Notes: generated by a model from the letters alone, not told the origin. Positions 8,626 through 18,975 are shown, counted from the stretch's first letter. The stretch: 39,019 nt of DNA from an uncultured Clostridia bacterium (GCA_946610715.1 CAMOCO010000003.1:1-39019), one strand, 5' to 3'. Numbers and translations are program-made.

Positions 8626-11361
8626 TTATTGATTGCCGTTATCATCATCCTTACCGATTGACAGGAATCCGCTTTCATTTGCCTTAAGAAGCACAGAAAG
8701 ACCGATATTCTTTCTGTTACCATCCTCTGAAATGTATATCTCTCCTGTTTCAACAAGAGACTTGGCAATTTTTGTAACCTCATCCTTGAACTGAATCATC
8801 TCACGTCTGTCACGTGATGACAGCTTGAAGAGATACTGATTCTTGGAACTTATAAGCAGAATACTGAATGAGAAAATATTTTCCTTCTGCTCCCTCATAC
8901 CGGAACCGATCATTCTTGAATTAGCGATGATGATTTCAGCATGATCATCAGGCAGATATTCGGATAGAATAAGCTTATATATCTTAAGATAATCATCTTC
9001 GGAATCAACCTTGATAGGAAGCTCCGCAACGGCAAATTCGATTACGGAATCCGCAATCTTAATTGTTCCTCCGTCATCATTGATGACTGCCGTACATTCG
9101 CGTGGAACAAGGAGTCTGAAGAACTTATTCTCTATAACCTTCTCAGATGCACCGGGTTCTGCTATAACCAGATCAGGATATGCCTTCTCCAGTTTATTCA
9201 TGGAAACGATAGCCGAATCATCACCGGTTTCTGCCATCTCTATAAGCTTTTTATAAAGCTCGGTAATCTGCGGTGTTCTGTATTTAACCATCTCAACCAG
9301 CTTCTCAACTGCAGGAATATGAGCCATTGCAGCATTTTCAAGGTAAAGCTGGATGAGCTGCTCATCTGTAGCTCCCTTTTCAGCTTTATACTGAATAACC
9401 TTAAACAGGTTCTCCTTATCGAAGCCGTCAAACTTATTGTCATAAGCCTTTTCAAAATAATCAAGGGCTCTCTTCTCTCCCTTGAAATTGGGATTTGCTT
9501 CCTGTCTTTCATAGATCTTACCAAGCTCATATGCAGCCTGATAACTGCCAAGACCAAGAGCTTCCTGGAAGGCTCTCTCTATCTCATCATCATTTGCAAT
9601 ATAGAAAACCTGACTCTGTTTCATAAGAGCAACCTTAAGAGCTGTAGCCGAGCTTCCTGCCTTTACTGCACGATCCCATTTATCAATCGCACTCTGAAGA
9701 TTTTCACCCTTCAGATCCTTAAGGTCTTTGATATATGCATCAGCTTCTATGATACCGTTCTTCTGAGCTTCTGAGAAATATCTGAGAGCCTTATCGCTGT
9801 CTCTTCCTGAATTAAGAAGTCCGTAATAATAGAATCTTCCAAGATAGAAAGGAACTCTCTTATGACCGAGTCTCTTTGCATCTTCATACCACTTAAGAGC
9901 CTTGGTATAATCTTTATATTCCTGATCGAAGATATTACCGATAAGGAATGCAAGATCCGGATCCTTGGTAGCTTCAAAGAGCTGCTTTGCATAACTGATG
10001 GTCTTCTCAACATCACGATATGGTGAATCCTTATCGAAATAAAGATCGATAAGAAGATAACTTGCTTTAATGGAACCAAGCTTCAGAGCCTGCTTTGCGG
10101 CACTCATGGCACCTTCATAATCTTCAAGATAATAGCAATATGTAGCTTCGCTGTAGTACTGATTGTCCTTACGGTTCAGACTCTGATCACTTACTCTTGT
10201 AGGAGCTATGAATGCAAATGAGTTAGCTGTCTCAAAGATGATTTCTTCGTACTGTTCGATAATCTCCATTGTAGCACATACGAATCTCATACATGCAAGT
10301 CGTCTGCCCTGAAAGAAAGCGAATGTAACGATACCCTTGTTCATTTCCTTATGATAGAAAGTAGTAAAGATACCGTCTGCATATTCTGTTATATAGGATT
10401 TAAGCTGAAGTTCCTCATCAAATGCATCATTACAATATCTGAGATAATTCTCAAGTGTTTTCTTGGAATCTCTCGGAATACTGTCATAGCTGACATACAT
10501 TTCAAAGTCCTTATATGTCATGCTGGGTGCATAGTATTCTTCATCTGTTTCTTCATTGATGGTCTTTACCCAGTCCTTCGGAAGTTTGTGGATATATCCA
10601 TCAACCTGATTATGTACATATGTATACTGATATTTAAGGGAAGCAGGGTCGATAACCTTGAATCTGGTCTCCTTTCCCTTTTCTTTTCTCTTCTCGGATA
10701 TTTCTGTATAGAGTTTATCTTTTTCTTCGAATTCCAGAGAATCTGTATGACTTGCGGCATAATCCACTCTGTCAAATGCTTTCATGGCATTTTCATCGCC
10801 CAGATCCGACAGCTTTCTGTACCAGTACTTTGCCTTATCATAATCTACCGGAATAACGAATTCACTCTTATTTCCATATTCATCGATACGGCTGAGTCCA
10901 TTTTCATAGATTGCACCAAGATTCATGTAAGCAGGCTTTACCCCTGCCTCAGTTGCTTTTTCAAAATATGTAATGGCCTTTGAAAAATTCTGCGCATCAA
11001 GATACATCTTAGCAGTCTTATATATCATATCCGCATCATTTGTCAGCTTGGAATATTTTTCATAATATCCCGCTGCTTTATTAAGATCCTTATCTATCCT
11101 GGCATTACTGTATTTACCGGTTTCAAAAAACTCACCAAGACACTTAAGAGCATCCAGACCGAACTGTCTGTACATCTCATCGTTCATACCGATATCAATA
11201 ATGCCATCAAGAACCTCGATAGCGCCAACACCATTGGCGTTGTCCATCAGGTTCATAGCTTTATCATACTGAAGTTCAACAGTACTTTTATTAGATTTTT
11301 TACCCCCGCCGAGATTGGCAAGAATCGGAATCTTCTCCTTTAAGGCGCTGAAAAATCCCAT
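8626..11361 (-). CDS. Large TPR/Sel1-like repeat protein with two non-repeat globular segments
   Basis: 911 aa; repeated helical motifs such as YDKAKYWYRKLSDLGDENAM and YTKALKWYEDAKRLGHKRVPFYLGRFYYYG; non-repeat segments in the middle and at the C-terminus. Confidence 0.8.
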   Translation of the reverse strand: MGFFSALKEKIPILANLGGGKKSNKSTVELQYDKAMNLMDNANGVGAIEVLDGIIDIGMNDEMYRQFGLDALKCLGEFFETGKYSNARIDKDLNKAAGYYEKYSKLTNDADMIYKTAKMYLDAQNFSKAITYFEKATEAGVKPAYMNLGAIYENGLSRIDEYGNKSEFVIPVDYDKAKYWYRKLSDLGDENAMKAFDRVDYAASHTDSLEFEEKDKLYTEISEKRKEKGKETRFKVIDPASLKYQYTYVHNQVDGYIHKLPKDWVKTINEETDEEYYAPSMTYKDFEMYVSYDSIPRDSKKTLENYLRYCNDAFDEELQLKSYITEYADGIFTTFYHKEMNKGIVTFAFFQGRRLACMRFVCATMEIIEQYEEIIFETANSFAFIAPTRVSDQSLNRKDNQYYSEATYCYYLEDYEGAMSAAKQALKLGSIKASYLLIDLYFDKDSPYRDVEKTISYAKQLFEATKDPDLAFLIGNIFDQEYKDYTKALKWYEDAKRLGHKRVPFYLGRFYYYGLLNSGRDSDKALRYFSEAQKNGIIEADAYIKDLKDLKGENLQSAIDKWDRAVKAGSSATALKVALMKQSQVFYIANDDEIERAFQEALGLGSYQAAYELGKIYERQEANPNFKGEKRALDYFEKAYDNKFDGFDKENLFKVIQYKAEKGATDEQLIQLYLENAAMAHIPAVEKLVEMVKYRTPQITELYKKLIEMAETGDDSAIVSMNKLEKAYPDLVIAEPGASEKVIENKFFRLLVPRECTAVINDDGGTIKIADSVIEFAVAELPIKVDSEDDYLKIYKLILSEYLPDDHAEIIIANSRMIGSGMREQKENIFSFSILLISSKNQYLFKLSSRDRREMIQFKDEVTKIAKSLVETGEIYISEDGNRKNIGLSVLLKANESGFLSIGKDDDNGNQ

Positions 11362-11440
11362 AAACCACTACCTCCGAACATATTACAACTATCATACATA
11401 CAGATTATTTTATCACAACTGTAAGCCTATTGCTACTAAT

Positions 11441-11698
11441 TTAAGCAACCGAGCTGATATATTTTGTAATAGCGTTTACTGCATCCTTCTCATCGTTACC
11501 ATTTGCCTCAACTTCTATTTCTTCATCATTGCAAAGTCCAAGGCTCATCATTCCCATTATACTTTTGGCATTAATCTTTTTGTTTCCTGAAATAAGGTAG
11601 ATTTCACTGTCAAACATACTTGCTGTCTGAACTATCTCAGCAACAGGACGTGCCTCAGTATAGTTTGGAAGTTTAACGATAATCTTCTTGGTGGTCAT
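11441..11698 (-). CDS. HPr-fold protein, Crh-like (Glu at position 15, Ser46 retained)
   Basis: 85 aa; NAKSIMGMMSLG around Ser46 is canonical HPr; the usual GLHARPA is YTEARPV. Confidence 0.9.
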   Translation of the reverse strand: MTTKKIIVKLPNYTEARPVAEIVQTASMFDSEIYLISGNKKINAKSIMGMMSLGLCNDEEIEVEANGNDEKDAVNAITKYISSVA

Positions 11699-11749
11699 AA
11701 TTTTTCTCCTTCATAAATAAAACTTTACTATTTCAGATATTGAATAATG

Positions 11750-12661
11750 TTACAACTTTCTTATCTCTTCTGCAATAGTATTAATTTTTGCAAGCCTGTG
11801 GCTGACGCCGGATTTACCTATGGGTATCGTCAGCTTTTCACCAAGCTCAGCCAGAGAAAGATGAGGATACATCATTCTCAGCGTAGCAACTTCCTTTAGC
11901 TGCTCAGGCAGACTGTCCAATCCTCTTTTCTCCTCTATAAGCTTTATATCATCAATCTGCCTTGCGGCAGCATTAACAACCTTATTTATATTTGCTGTAT
12001 CGCAGTTCACTTCCCGGTTAATGGAATTCCTGATATCTTTAAGTATTCTGATATTCTCGAATTCCATAACACTCTTCATCCCTCCGGTGGCACCGAGAAA
12101 ATCAGATATCTTATCTCCATCCTTGATATAGATTATATATCTGTTCTTCCTTTTAATGGATTTGCCTCCCAGATGAAGACTGTTCAGGATCTCCAGAAGC
12201 TTTTCGGCATTTCCCGAAGTGGTACAGGCTATTTCAAGCTGATAGGCTTTTTCGGGATTTACAAGTGATCCGCCGGCAAGAAATGAGCCTCTGAGATAAG
12301 CCCTCATACAGCATTCACGCTGAAATATCAGGTTTCCCACATCAACATAGCAGTCATTTTTTCTAAGCTTAAGCTTCTCTTCCAACTGAGTCAGGATTTC
12401 TTCATTATCTATGATAACCCTGTAGCCATGCTTTGTTTCAATATAGGCTGCATCAAAGCTGTATCGTCTGTCAGTCACATTATAGAGAAGTCTGCATATC
12501 TTATCACCGAAATCCTTATTATCTGATCTTATGGATAATATGCCGTTTTCAGGATATCTGCCATTTATGGAAATGATGCCTGCCAGTTCGGCAATTCTGC
12601 AATGAACCGCAGAATCCGATCTCCTGATCAGCTCATTTTTTAAGTCAATCGAAAATGACAT
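11750..12661 (-). CDS. whiA: WhiA-type DNA-binding protein (LAGLIDADG-like fold plus HTH)
   Basis: 303 aa; MSFSIDLKNELIRR start, AYLRGSFLAGGSLVNPEKAYQLEI, C-terminal HTH; next to rapZ. Confidence 0.95.
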   Translation of the reverse strand: MSFSIDLKNELIRRSDSAVHCRIAELAGIISINGRYPENGILSIRSDNKDFGDKICRLLYNVTDRRYSFDAAYIETKHGYRVIIDNEEILTQLEEKLKLRKNDCYVDVGNLIFQRECCMRAYLRGSFLAGGSLVNPEKAYQLEIACTTSGNAEKLLEILNSLHLGGKSIKRKNRYIIYIKDGDKISDFLGATGGMKSVMEFENIRILKDIRNSINREVNCDTANINKVVNAAARQIDDIKLIEEKRGLDSLPEQLKEVATLRMMYPHLSLAELGEKLTIPIGKSGVSHRLAKINTIAEEIRKL

Positions 12662-13542
12662 TATAACTCACCCTTAACATAGCTGTCGTATACTATATCC
12701 CTATGAAAAACCCTTGTGCTGTACGGAAGTTCTTTAAGTTTTTCCGCCAGAAGGTTCGCTACTGTAACAGATCTGTGTCTGCCTCCGGTACACCCGATAG
12801 CTATTACAATCTGATGTCTGTCTTCAGTATTTATAAAGTTAGGGATTATCAGTTCGCACATTTCATAAAGACTTTTCATGAACCTGACGGAAGCATCGCT
12901 GTTCATTACATAATCCCTGACCTCCTCATCATTTCCGGTCATTTTTCTAAGATCCGCATCATAATAAGGATTTGGCATGAATCTTACATCAAATACAAAA
13001 TCGGCATCCTGAGGAATACCAAATTTATATCCGAAGCTCATAACGGTAACTATCATATTGATATAGTTTTTATCCGAAGTGACTATTTTTTTGACTTCCT
13101 TTTTCAGTTCCCTGGTAAGAAGCCCGCTGGTATCGATGGTATAATCGGCTATTCTTTTCAGAAAATCGATCCTGTTTCTCTCCTGGGCTATTCCATCCTC
13201 TATCCTGCTTCCGTGAGCCAGAGGATGTTCCCTTCTGGTTTCCTTATATCTTTTTACCAGTACTTTATCGGATGCATCCAGAAAAAGTATCTCATAATTG
13301 AATTTATTTTCAGTAAGAGATCTGAGAACATTATTGAGTTCTCCCAATGCCTCACCGCTTCTTATATCTATACCTATGGCGACCTTATCATTTTTAAAAT
13401 TACTGTCGCTGGAAATCTCGGCAAATTTATCAATCAGCATTACCGGAAGATTGTCAACACAGAAATAGTCCATATCCTCCAGCGCCTTAAGCACCGTTGA
13501 TTTTCCTGCACCACTCATTCCCGTAACAATAATAAATCGCAT
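12661..13542 (-). CDS. rapZ: RNase adapter RapZ / YvcJ family nucleotide-binding protein
   Basis: 293 aa; TGMSGAGKST, FLDASDKVLVKRYKETRREHPL, IAIGCTGGRHRSV. Confidence 0.95.
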   Translation of the reverse strand: MRFIIVTGMSGAGKSTVLKALEDMDYFCVDNLPVMLIDKFAEISSDSNFKNDKVAIGIDIRSGEALGELNNVLRSLTENKFNYEILFLDASDKVLVKRYKETRREHPLAHGSRIEDGIAQERNRIDFLKRIADYTIDTSGLLTRELKKEVKKIVTSDKNYINMIVTVMSFGYKFGIPQDADFVFDVRFMPNPYYDADLRKMTGNDEEVRDYVMNSDASVRFMKSLYEMCELIIPNFINTEDRHQIVIAIGCTGGRHRSVTVANLLAEKLKELPYSTRVFHRDIVYDSYVKGEL

Positions 13543-13553
13543 AGTTTCTCCCC

Positions 13554-14411
13554 TTAGAATTCCCCAATAAGTCTTACTTCAGTATCAAGTGTTACACCTG
13601 TTTTTTCTTTTACGATTCTTTGAACATCCCTGATCAGCCGATAAATATCCTGTGACGTTGCGCCACCCGCATTAACGACAAATCCGCAATGTTTCGGGCT
13701 GACCATGGCTCCACCAACCTTATAACCCGAAAGTCCGCTATCCATAATTAGTTTCCCGGCAAAATAGCCTTCCGGACGCTTAAATGTGGAACCTGCACTT
13801 GGATACTCTACAGGCTGCTTTTCTTTTCTTCTGACACTCAGGTCAGTCATTTGGGCAGTTATATCATCCTTATCGCCCTTACTCAGTCGAATAGTCACTC
13901 CCGTAATAATTATATCTCTGGCCATGGCAATACTTTTCCTATATCCGAAACCCATATCCTCACCGGATATAGTGCATATATTACCATTTTCATCAACCGC
14001 GCTTACTTCGGTAACCACATTCTTCATCTCACCGCCGTAAGCTCCCGCATTCATAAATACACCGCCACCGGCAGTTCCCGGAATTCCGGATGCAAATTCA
14101 AATCCTGTTAAAGATCTGTCTCTGGCAAAAGCTGCTATCTTAGAAAGCAGCGCACCGGATTCGGCACATATGGAAATGTCATCCTTAAGAGAAATACTGT
14201 TAAAATCGTCATATATCTGAACAACCGTTCCGTCGATTCCCTTGTCGGACACCAGAAGATTACTTCCGTTTCCAATGATCAAAATGTCATCATACTTATT
14301 TTTAATTTCAATTATATCTTCAACCGACTGTACCTTTATAAACCTTTTGGCATTACCACCTGTTCTGAAGGTGGTATGAAGTGACATCGGTTCATTTTCC
14401 AATACTATCAT
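13554..14411 (-). CDS. murB: UDP-N-acetylmuramate dehydrogenase
   Basis: 285 aa; HTTFRTGG, IGNGSNLLVSDKG, GIPGTAGGGVFMNAGAYGGE, YPSAGSTFKRP. Confidence 0.96.
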   Translation of the reverse strand: MIVLENEPMSLHTTFRTGGNAKRFIKVQSVEDIIEIKNKYDDILIIGNGSNLLVSDKGIDGTVVQIYDDFNSISLKDDISICAESGALLSKIAAFARDRSLTGFEFASGIPGTAGGGVFMNAGAYGGEMKNVVTEVSAVDENGNICTISGEDMGFGYRKSIAMARDIIITGVTIRLSKGDKDDITAQMTDLSVRRKEKQPVEYPSAGSTFKRPEGYFAGKLIMDSGLSGYKVGGAMVSPKHCGFVVNAGGATSQDIYRLIRDVQRIVKEKTGVTLDTEVRLIGEF

Positions 14412-14468
14412 GTTAGTCTCCGTGTAATCAATTCACAGTCAACCATAATAACATCAACCCGTAAATAT

Positions 14469-14489
14469 GAGCAGGCTAAAAGCCTGCTC
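14469..14489 (-). terminator. Hairpin downstream of the ROK kinase gene
   Basis: Perfect GAGCAGGCT-aaa-AGCCTGCTC stem-loop in the gap between the ROK kinase and murB genes; weak U-tract. Confidence 0.5.
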
Positions 14490-14581
14490 GTATATACTAA
14501 CTTACTTTATATCATTTTTCAATATGTCAAAAAAAACGAATATTCCTTAAAAAGAAAAGATTTTATGTAAATTTTGACAGA

Positions 14582-15520
14582 CTACTCAAGGATTGAACAA
14601 GCGCCGCCATACATTCCCGCATCATTTCCCAGCTTTGCAAGTTCAAACTTTGTATTGCGGCATGCATGGAAGGCAAATTGCTGATAATACTTTTTAGTAG
14701 TATTTATGAGGATTTCGCCTGCTCTTGAAACGCCTCCGCCGATAACGAATATTTCAGGATCTACAACACATGATACGGATGCCAGGGCAAAGCCAAGACG
14801 TCTTCCGAGTTCCTCAACCAGATCGATTGAAAGGTCGTCACCCTTCTTTGCAGCATCAAATATTTCCTTTGCGGAAATATACTGAACCTCTCTAAGTTTA
14901 GACGGCTTATCAGTTTCATTTAAAAGCTTGTTTGCCATTCTTACGATGCCTGTAGCAGATGCATATTGTTCAAGGCATCCTTTTTTACCACAGTTACATA
15001 CATCAGTTTCATCAGGGTCAATAGTGATATGTCCGATCTCACCACCTGCGCCATTGGATCCGGCAAGCATCTTACCGTCCAGTATGATACCGCCGCCTAC
15101 GCCGGTACCCAGAGTTACGCACACAACATTTCTGTATCCTTTTCCGCCGCCCTGCCACATCTCGCCGAGAGCTGCCATATTTGCATCATTTCCGACTTTT
15201 ACCGTAAGTCCCGTAAGCTTGCTGAGTTCATCAGCAGCATTGAAGACTCCCCATCCGAGATTAACGCATTTTATAACAGTTCCATCATCCTTAACAGGTC
15301 CGGGAACTCCCATTCCGACACCCTGTACATCTTCTATTGTTATATTCCTTTCTGACATTTTTGCTTTAACCGATGCCGCAATATCCGAAAGGATATATGC
15401 TCCGCCCTCATCGGTTCTTGTAGTGATTTCCCATTTATCAAGAAGTTCACCGGCAGTGGAAAAAAGTCCGATCTTTACTGTTGTTCCTCCGATATCTACT
15501 CCAAATACATATTGTGACAT
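14582..15520 (-). CDS. ROK-family glucokinase
   Basis: 312 aa; FGVDIGGTTVKIGLF, LGTGVGGGII, CNCGKKGCLEQYAS. Confidence 0.93.
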   Translation of the reverse strand: MSQYVFGVDIGGTTVKIGLFSTAGELLDKWEITTRTDEGGAYILSDIAASVKAKMSERNITIEDVQGVGMGVPGPVKDDGTVIKCVNLGWGVFNAADELSKLTGLTVKVGNDANMAALGEMWQGGGKGYRNVVCVTLGTGVGGGIILDGKMLAGSNGAGGEIGHITIDPDETDVCNCGKKGCLEQYASATGIVRMANKLLNETDKPSKLREVQYISAKEIFDAAKKGDDLSIDLVEELGRRLGFALASVSCVVDPEIFVIGGGVSRAGEILINTTKKYYQQFAFHACRNTKFELAKLGNDAGMYGGACSILE

Positions 15521-15551
15521 TGTTTTAACCTCCCTGAATTATATCTTAATG

Positions 15552-16487
15552 TTACTTTTTCTGCATATTTTCTGTGATTCTGTTGTAGAATTCCTGTGCG
15601 GCATTGTAACCCATTTTTTTCTGTCTGTGGTTTACTGCAGCTGATTCAACTATTATGGCCAGATTTCGTCCCGGTCTTATCGGAATTGAATGTGAGATAA
15701 CTTTATTTCCAAGGAATTCCGCATATTGATCCGCAAGACCCATACGATCATACTTTGCATCCTTGTCCCACTCTTCCAGTTTTATAACCAGATCAATCTG
15801 CTGCTGCAGCTTGACGCATTCTACACCGAACATGGTTTTAACATCAATTATCCCTATACCTCTAAGCTCTATAAAGTTCCTGATAAGGTCCGGTGACTGA
15901 CCGATAAGTGTATCATCGCTGATTTTTTTGATCTCAACCACATCATCGGCTACAAGTCGGTGTCCGCGCTTTATAAGTTCCAATGCAGCCTCGCTTTTAC
16001 CGATACCGCTGTCGCCCATGATAAGCACGCCTTCTCCGAATACATCAACCAGAACGGCATGTATAGATATCCTCGGAGCCAGCTCTTCATGCAGCCATCT
16101 AACTGCCTCATGAACAAATGCAGATGTGGTTGCACTGCTGGTCAGGATCGGAATACCATGTTTTTTTCCTTCATCGATAATGAAGTCATAGGGAACTATG
16201 TCTCTGCAGAATACAAGACATGGAATCGGAAATGAAAACAGTCTGTCAAATATCTCGATATTTTCCTCTGTAGTATGCATATCAGCAAGGTATGCATGCT
16301 CAACATTTCCGCATATCTGCACTCTGGACGAGTCAAAATGCTCAAAGAATCCGGCAAGCTGAAGTGCCGGTCTGTTAATATCCGGATCGGAAATAAGAAT
16401 CTTATCAGTATTTATCTCCGGAGTATGATTTTTTAAATTCATCTTCTCGATGAATTGAGTTAGCGTAACACTATACTCAGCCTCCAT
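15552..16487 (-). CDS. hprK: HPr(Ser) kinase/phosphorylase
   Basis: 311 aa; Walker A GDSGIGKSEAALELI, RGHRLVADDVVEI, ELRGIGIIDVKTMFG. Confidence 0.97.
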   Translation of the reverse strand: MEAEYSVTLTQFIEKMNLKNHTPEINTDKILISDPDINRPALQLAGFFEHFDSSRVQICGNVEHAYLADMHTTEENIEIFDRLFSFPIPCLVFCRDIVPYDFIIDEGKKHGIPILTSSATTSAFVHEAVRWLHEELAPRISIHAVLVDVFGEGVLIMGDSGIGKSEAALELIKRGHRLVADDVVEIKKISDDTLIGQSPDLIRNFIELRGIGIIDVKTMFGVECVKLQQQIDLVIKLEEWDKDAKYDRMGLADQYAEFLGNKVISHSIPIRPGRNLAIIVESAAVNHRQKKMGYNAAQEFYNRITENMQKK

Positions 16488-16614
16488 GACGCCCTCCTTA
16501 TAATCTTATAAACTATTTCTTATTTTACCATAACAAATAATAATTCGGAATGGATATATTTTATTTTTTTTCATATAATGATATGTAAATGTTATATTAC
16601 AAAAGGTAAATAAA

Positions 16615-18435
16615 ATGGATGATTTTAATTTTGAAGAAGAGCTGAGCAAGCTTCCGCATAATCCCGGTGTTTATATAATGCATGATAAAAACAGCGCCAT
16701 TCTCTATGTGGGAAAGGCTGTAGATCTTCATAACCGAGTCAGACAATACTTCAGAAAAGGTCATGGTCACAACGGCTCCCTGAAGATTGCGAAAATGGTA
16801 AGTCTGATCGCATATTTTGAATATATTATTACTTCCTCCGAAATGGAGGCTCTCGTACTGGAGTGCAATCTGATCAAGGAGCACCGTCCGAAATATAACA
16901 CCCTTATGACTGACGATAAGGGATATCCATATATAAAAGTTACAACCGGCGAACGTTTTCCGAGAGTTGTATTCAGCCACCATATGGTACGTGATAAATC
17001 CAGATATTTCGGTCCTTTTACGGATCGCAGCGCCGTTCATGATACCGTTGTTCTGACAAGAAAGCTGTTTAAGATACGAAGCTGCAGCAAGAATCTGGAT
17101 AAAAGCAGTTTAGATGAACGTCCTTGTCTGTATTACCAGATCGGTCAGTGCAGTGCCCCTTGTGCAGGGCTTGTATCAGAGGAAGAATATAGGAGCCAGA
17201 TTGAATCCGCAATCAGATTTCTGAGCGGCAATCATAAAGAGATAACCGATGACCTTATGAAACGAATGAAAGCATATTCGGAAGCCCTTGAATTTGAAAA
17301 AGCTGCTGAAACAAGGGATCTTATGAACAGTATAAATGCAGTAATGGAAAAGCAGAAAGTCAGTTCATCTACCGGAAACGATAAAGACATTATCGCCCTT
17401 GCCAGAAATGAAAATGATGCTGTCATATCTATATTCTTCATCAGGTAAGGAAATCTTCTCGGAAGAGACAATCGCCATATGCAGGTAGACAGTGATGATT
17501 CCGATTCTGACATTTTGACAGAATTTGTGAAGCAGTACTACAACTCCTCTCCTTTCGTACCAAAGGAAATTATAACAACAAATGAACTAAATGAGCTTAA
17601 ACTCATCACCGAATTTTTGGAGAATAAAAAAGGTCAGCATGTAAATATACATGTTCCTCAGAAGGGTGAATCAAAAGCTCTCATCAAACTTGCAGAGGAT
17701 AATGCCAGACTCGTTCTGTCCCAGGATATAGAAAGAATTAAGCGCCACGAAAAAAGGACTCTCGGTGCCTGCATGGAAATCGCAGAACTGCTCGGCATAG
17801 AAAAGGCCGAAAGAATGGAGGCATTTGATATATCGCATATTTCAGGTTATAATCAGGTGGCTTCAATGGTGGTATTTGAGAACGGTGAGCCAAGAAAGAA
17901 TTCTTACCGAAAATTCAGGCTTCGTACTATCGATGGTCCTGATGATTATGCTTCCATGAAGGAGGTTCTGTCCAGACGTTTTTCCGACGAGAAGATGAAT
18001 ATTCTTCCCGACGTTCTCATGATGGATGGTGGTAAGGGGCAGGTAAATGTAGCCGAAATGGTCCTCGACAGTCTGGGTTTAGATATACCTGTATGCGGCA
18101 TGGTAAAGGATGACAGACACCGGACGAGAGGCCTCTACTATAAGAATAAAGAGCTAACATTTAAACCGGGAAGTGAAGCAATCAATATGATCACTGCTCT
18201 TCAGGATGAAACTCACAGATTCGCCATTACTTATCATAAGCTTCTCAGAAGTAAGGAGCAGGTTCATTCCATACTGGATGATATAGAAGGAATAGGACCT
18301 AAAAGACGTAAAGCCCTTCTTCTTCATTTTAAAAATATTGAAGCCATAAAATCGGCAAGTATTGAAGAACTCATGAGTCTTCCCGAGATGAATCGTGCCA
18401 GCGCTGAAAAAGTATATGAATTTTTCAATAAATGA
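16615..18435 (+). pseudogene. uvrC: Excinuclease ABC subunit C with one in-frame TAA (17446-17448); pseudogene, split gene or sequence error
   Basis: ORF 16615-17448 (GIY-YIG and UVR part) and ORF 17479-18435 (RNase H-like and HhH part) share a frame; read-through gives ...AVISIFFIR*GNLLGRDNRHMQVDSDDSDSDILTEFVKQYYN..., a continuous UvrC. Confidence 0.88.
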
Positions 18436-18456
18436 TTTTTTTACAGAAAGGTAATA

Positions 18457-18975
18457 ATGATTATGGGACGCTTTTTATTTCCTGATGAATACTATGATTC
18501 AACCTACAGTATTAATTTCAAAAAATACTACAGACATGGATACAGGGCCGTTCTATTTGATATAGACAACACTTTGGTAATGCATGACTTCCCTTCGGAC
18601 CCCCGATGTTTAGATCTTATCAGACGTATCAAAAAAACCGGACTTAAGATATGTGTCATATCAAACAATGATGAAGAAAGGGTTAAAAGCTTTGCAGACA
18701 GCGTAGGAATCGAATACATATTTAAAGCCGGAAAGCCTCTTGCCAAAGGATACACTATGGGAATGAAAAAACTGGGTACAGATACCGAAACTACGATTTT
18801 CGTCGGCGATCAGCTGTTCACCGATATCTGGGGCGCAAATAATGCAGGAATTCACTCCATTCTGGTTAAACCCATAGATAAGCATGAAGAAATCCAGATT
18901 ATTCTTAAACGAAGGCTGGAAGCACCTTTAATATGGATGTATCTTTTAAAACATAAAATGAAAACCAAAAAATAA
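18457..18975 (+). CDS. YqeG family HAD IIIA-type phosphatase
   Basis: 172 aa; AVLFDIDNTLVMHD and IFVGDQLFTDIWGANNAGI. Confidence 0.92.
   Translation: MIMGRFLFPDEYYDSTYSINFKKYYRHGYRAVLFDIDNTLVMHDFPSDPRCLDLIRRIKKTGLKICVISNNDEERVKSFADSVGIEYIFKAGKPLAKGYTMGMKKLGTDTETTIFVGDQLFTDIWGANNAGIHSILVKPIDKHEEIQIILKRRLEAPLIWMYLLKHKMKTKK

Noticed and set aside
10351-10983. 210 aa plus-strand Cys/Ile-rich ORF
   Set aside because: Antisense to the TPR protein; composition reflects the complement of its Lys/Glu/Tyr codons.
12703-13500. 265 aa plus-strand ORF
   Set aside because: Antisense to rapZ, which has full conserved motifs.
14928-15644. 238 aa plus-strand ORF (MFAILTMPVADAYCSRHPFL...)
   Set aside because: Antisense to the ROK kinase and the end of hprK; Pro/Ser/Thr-rich composition typical of a shadow frame.
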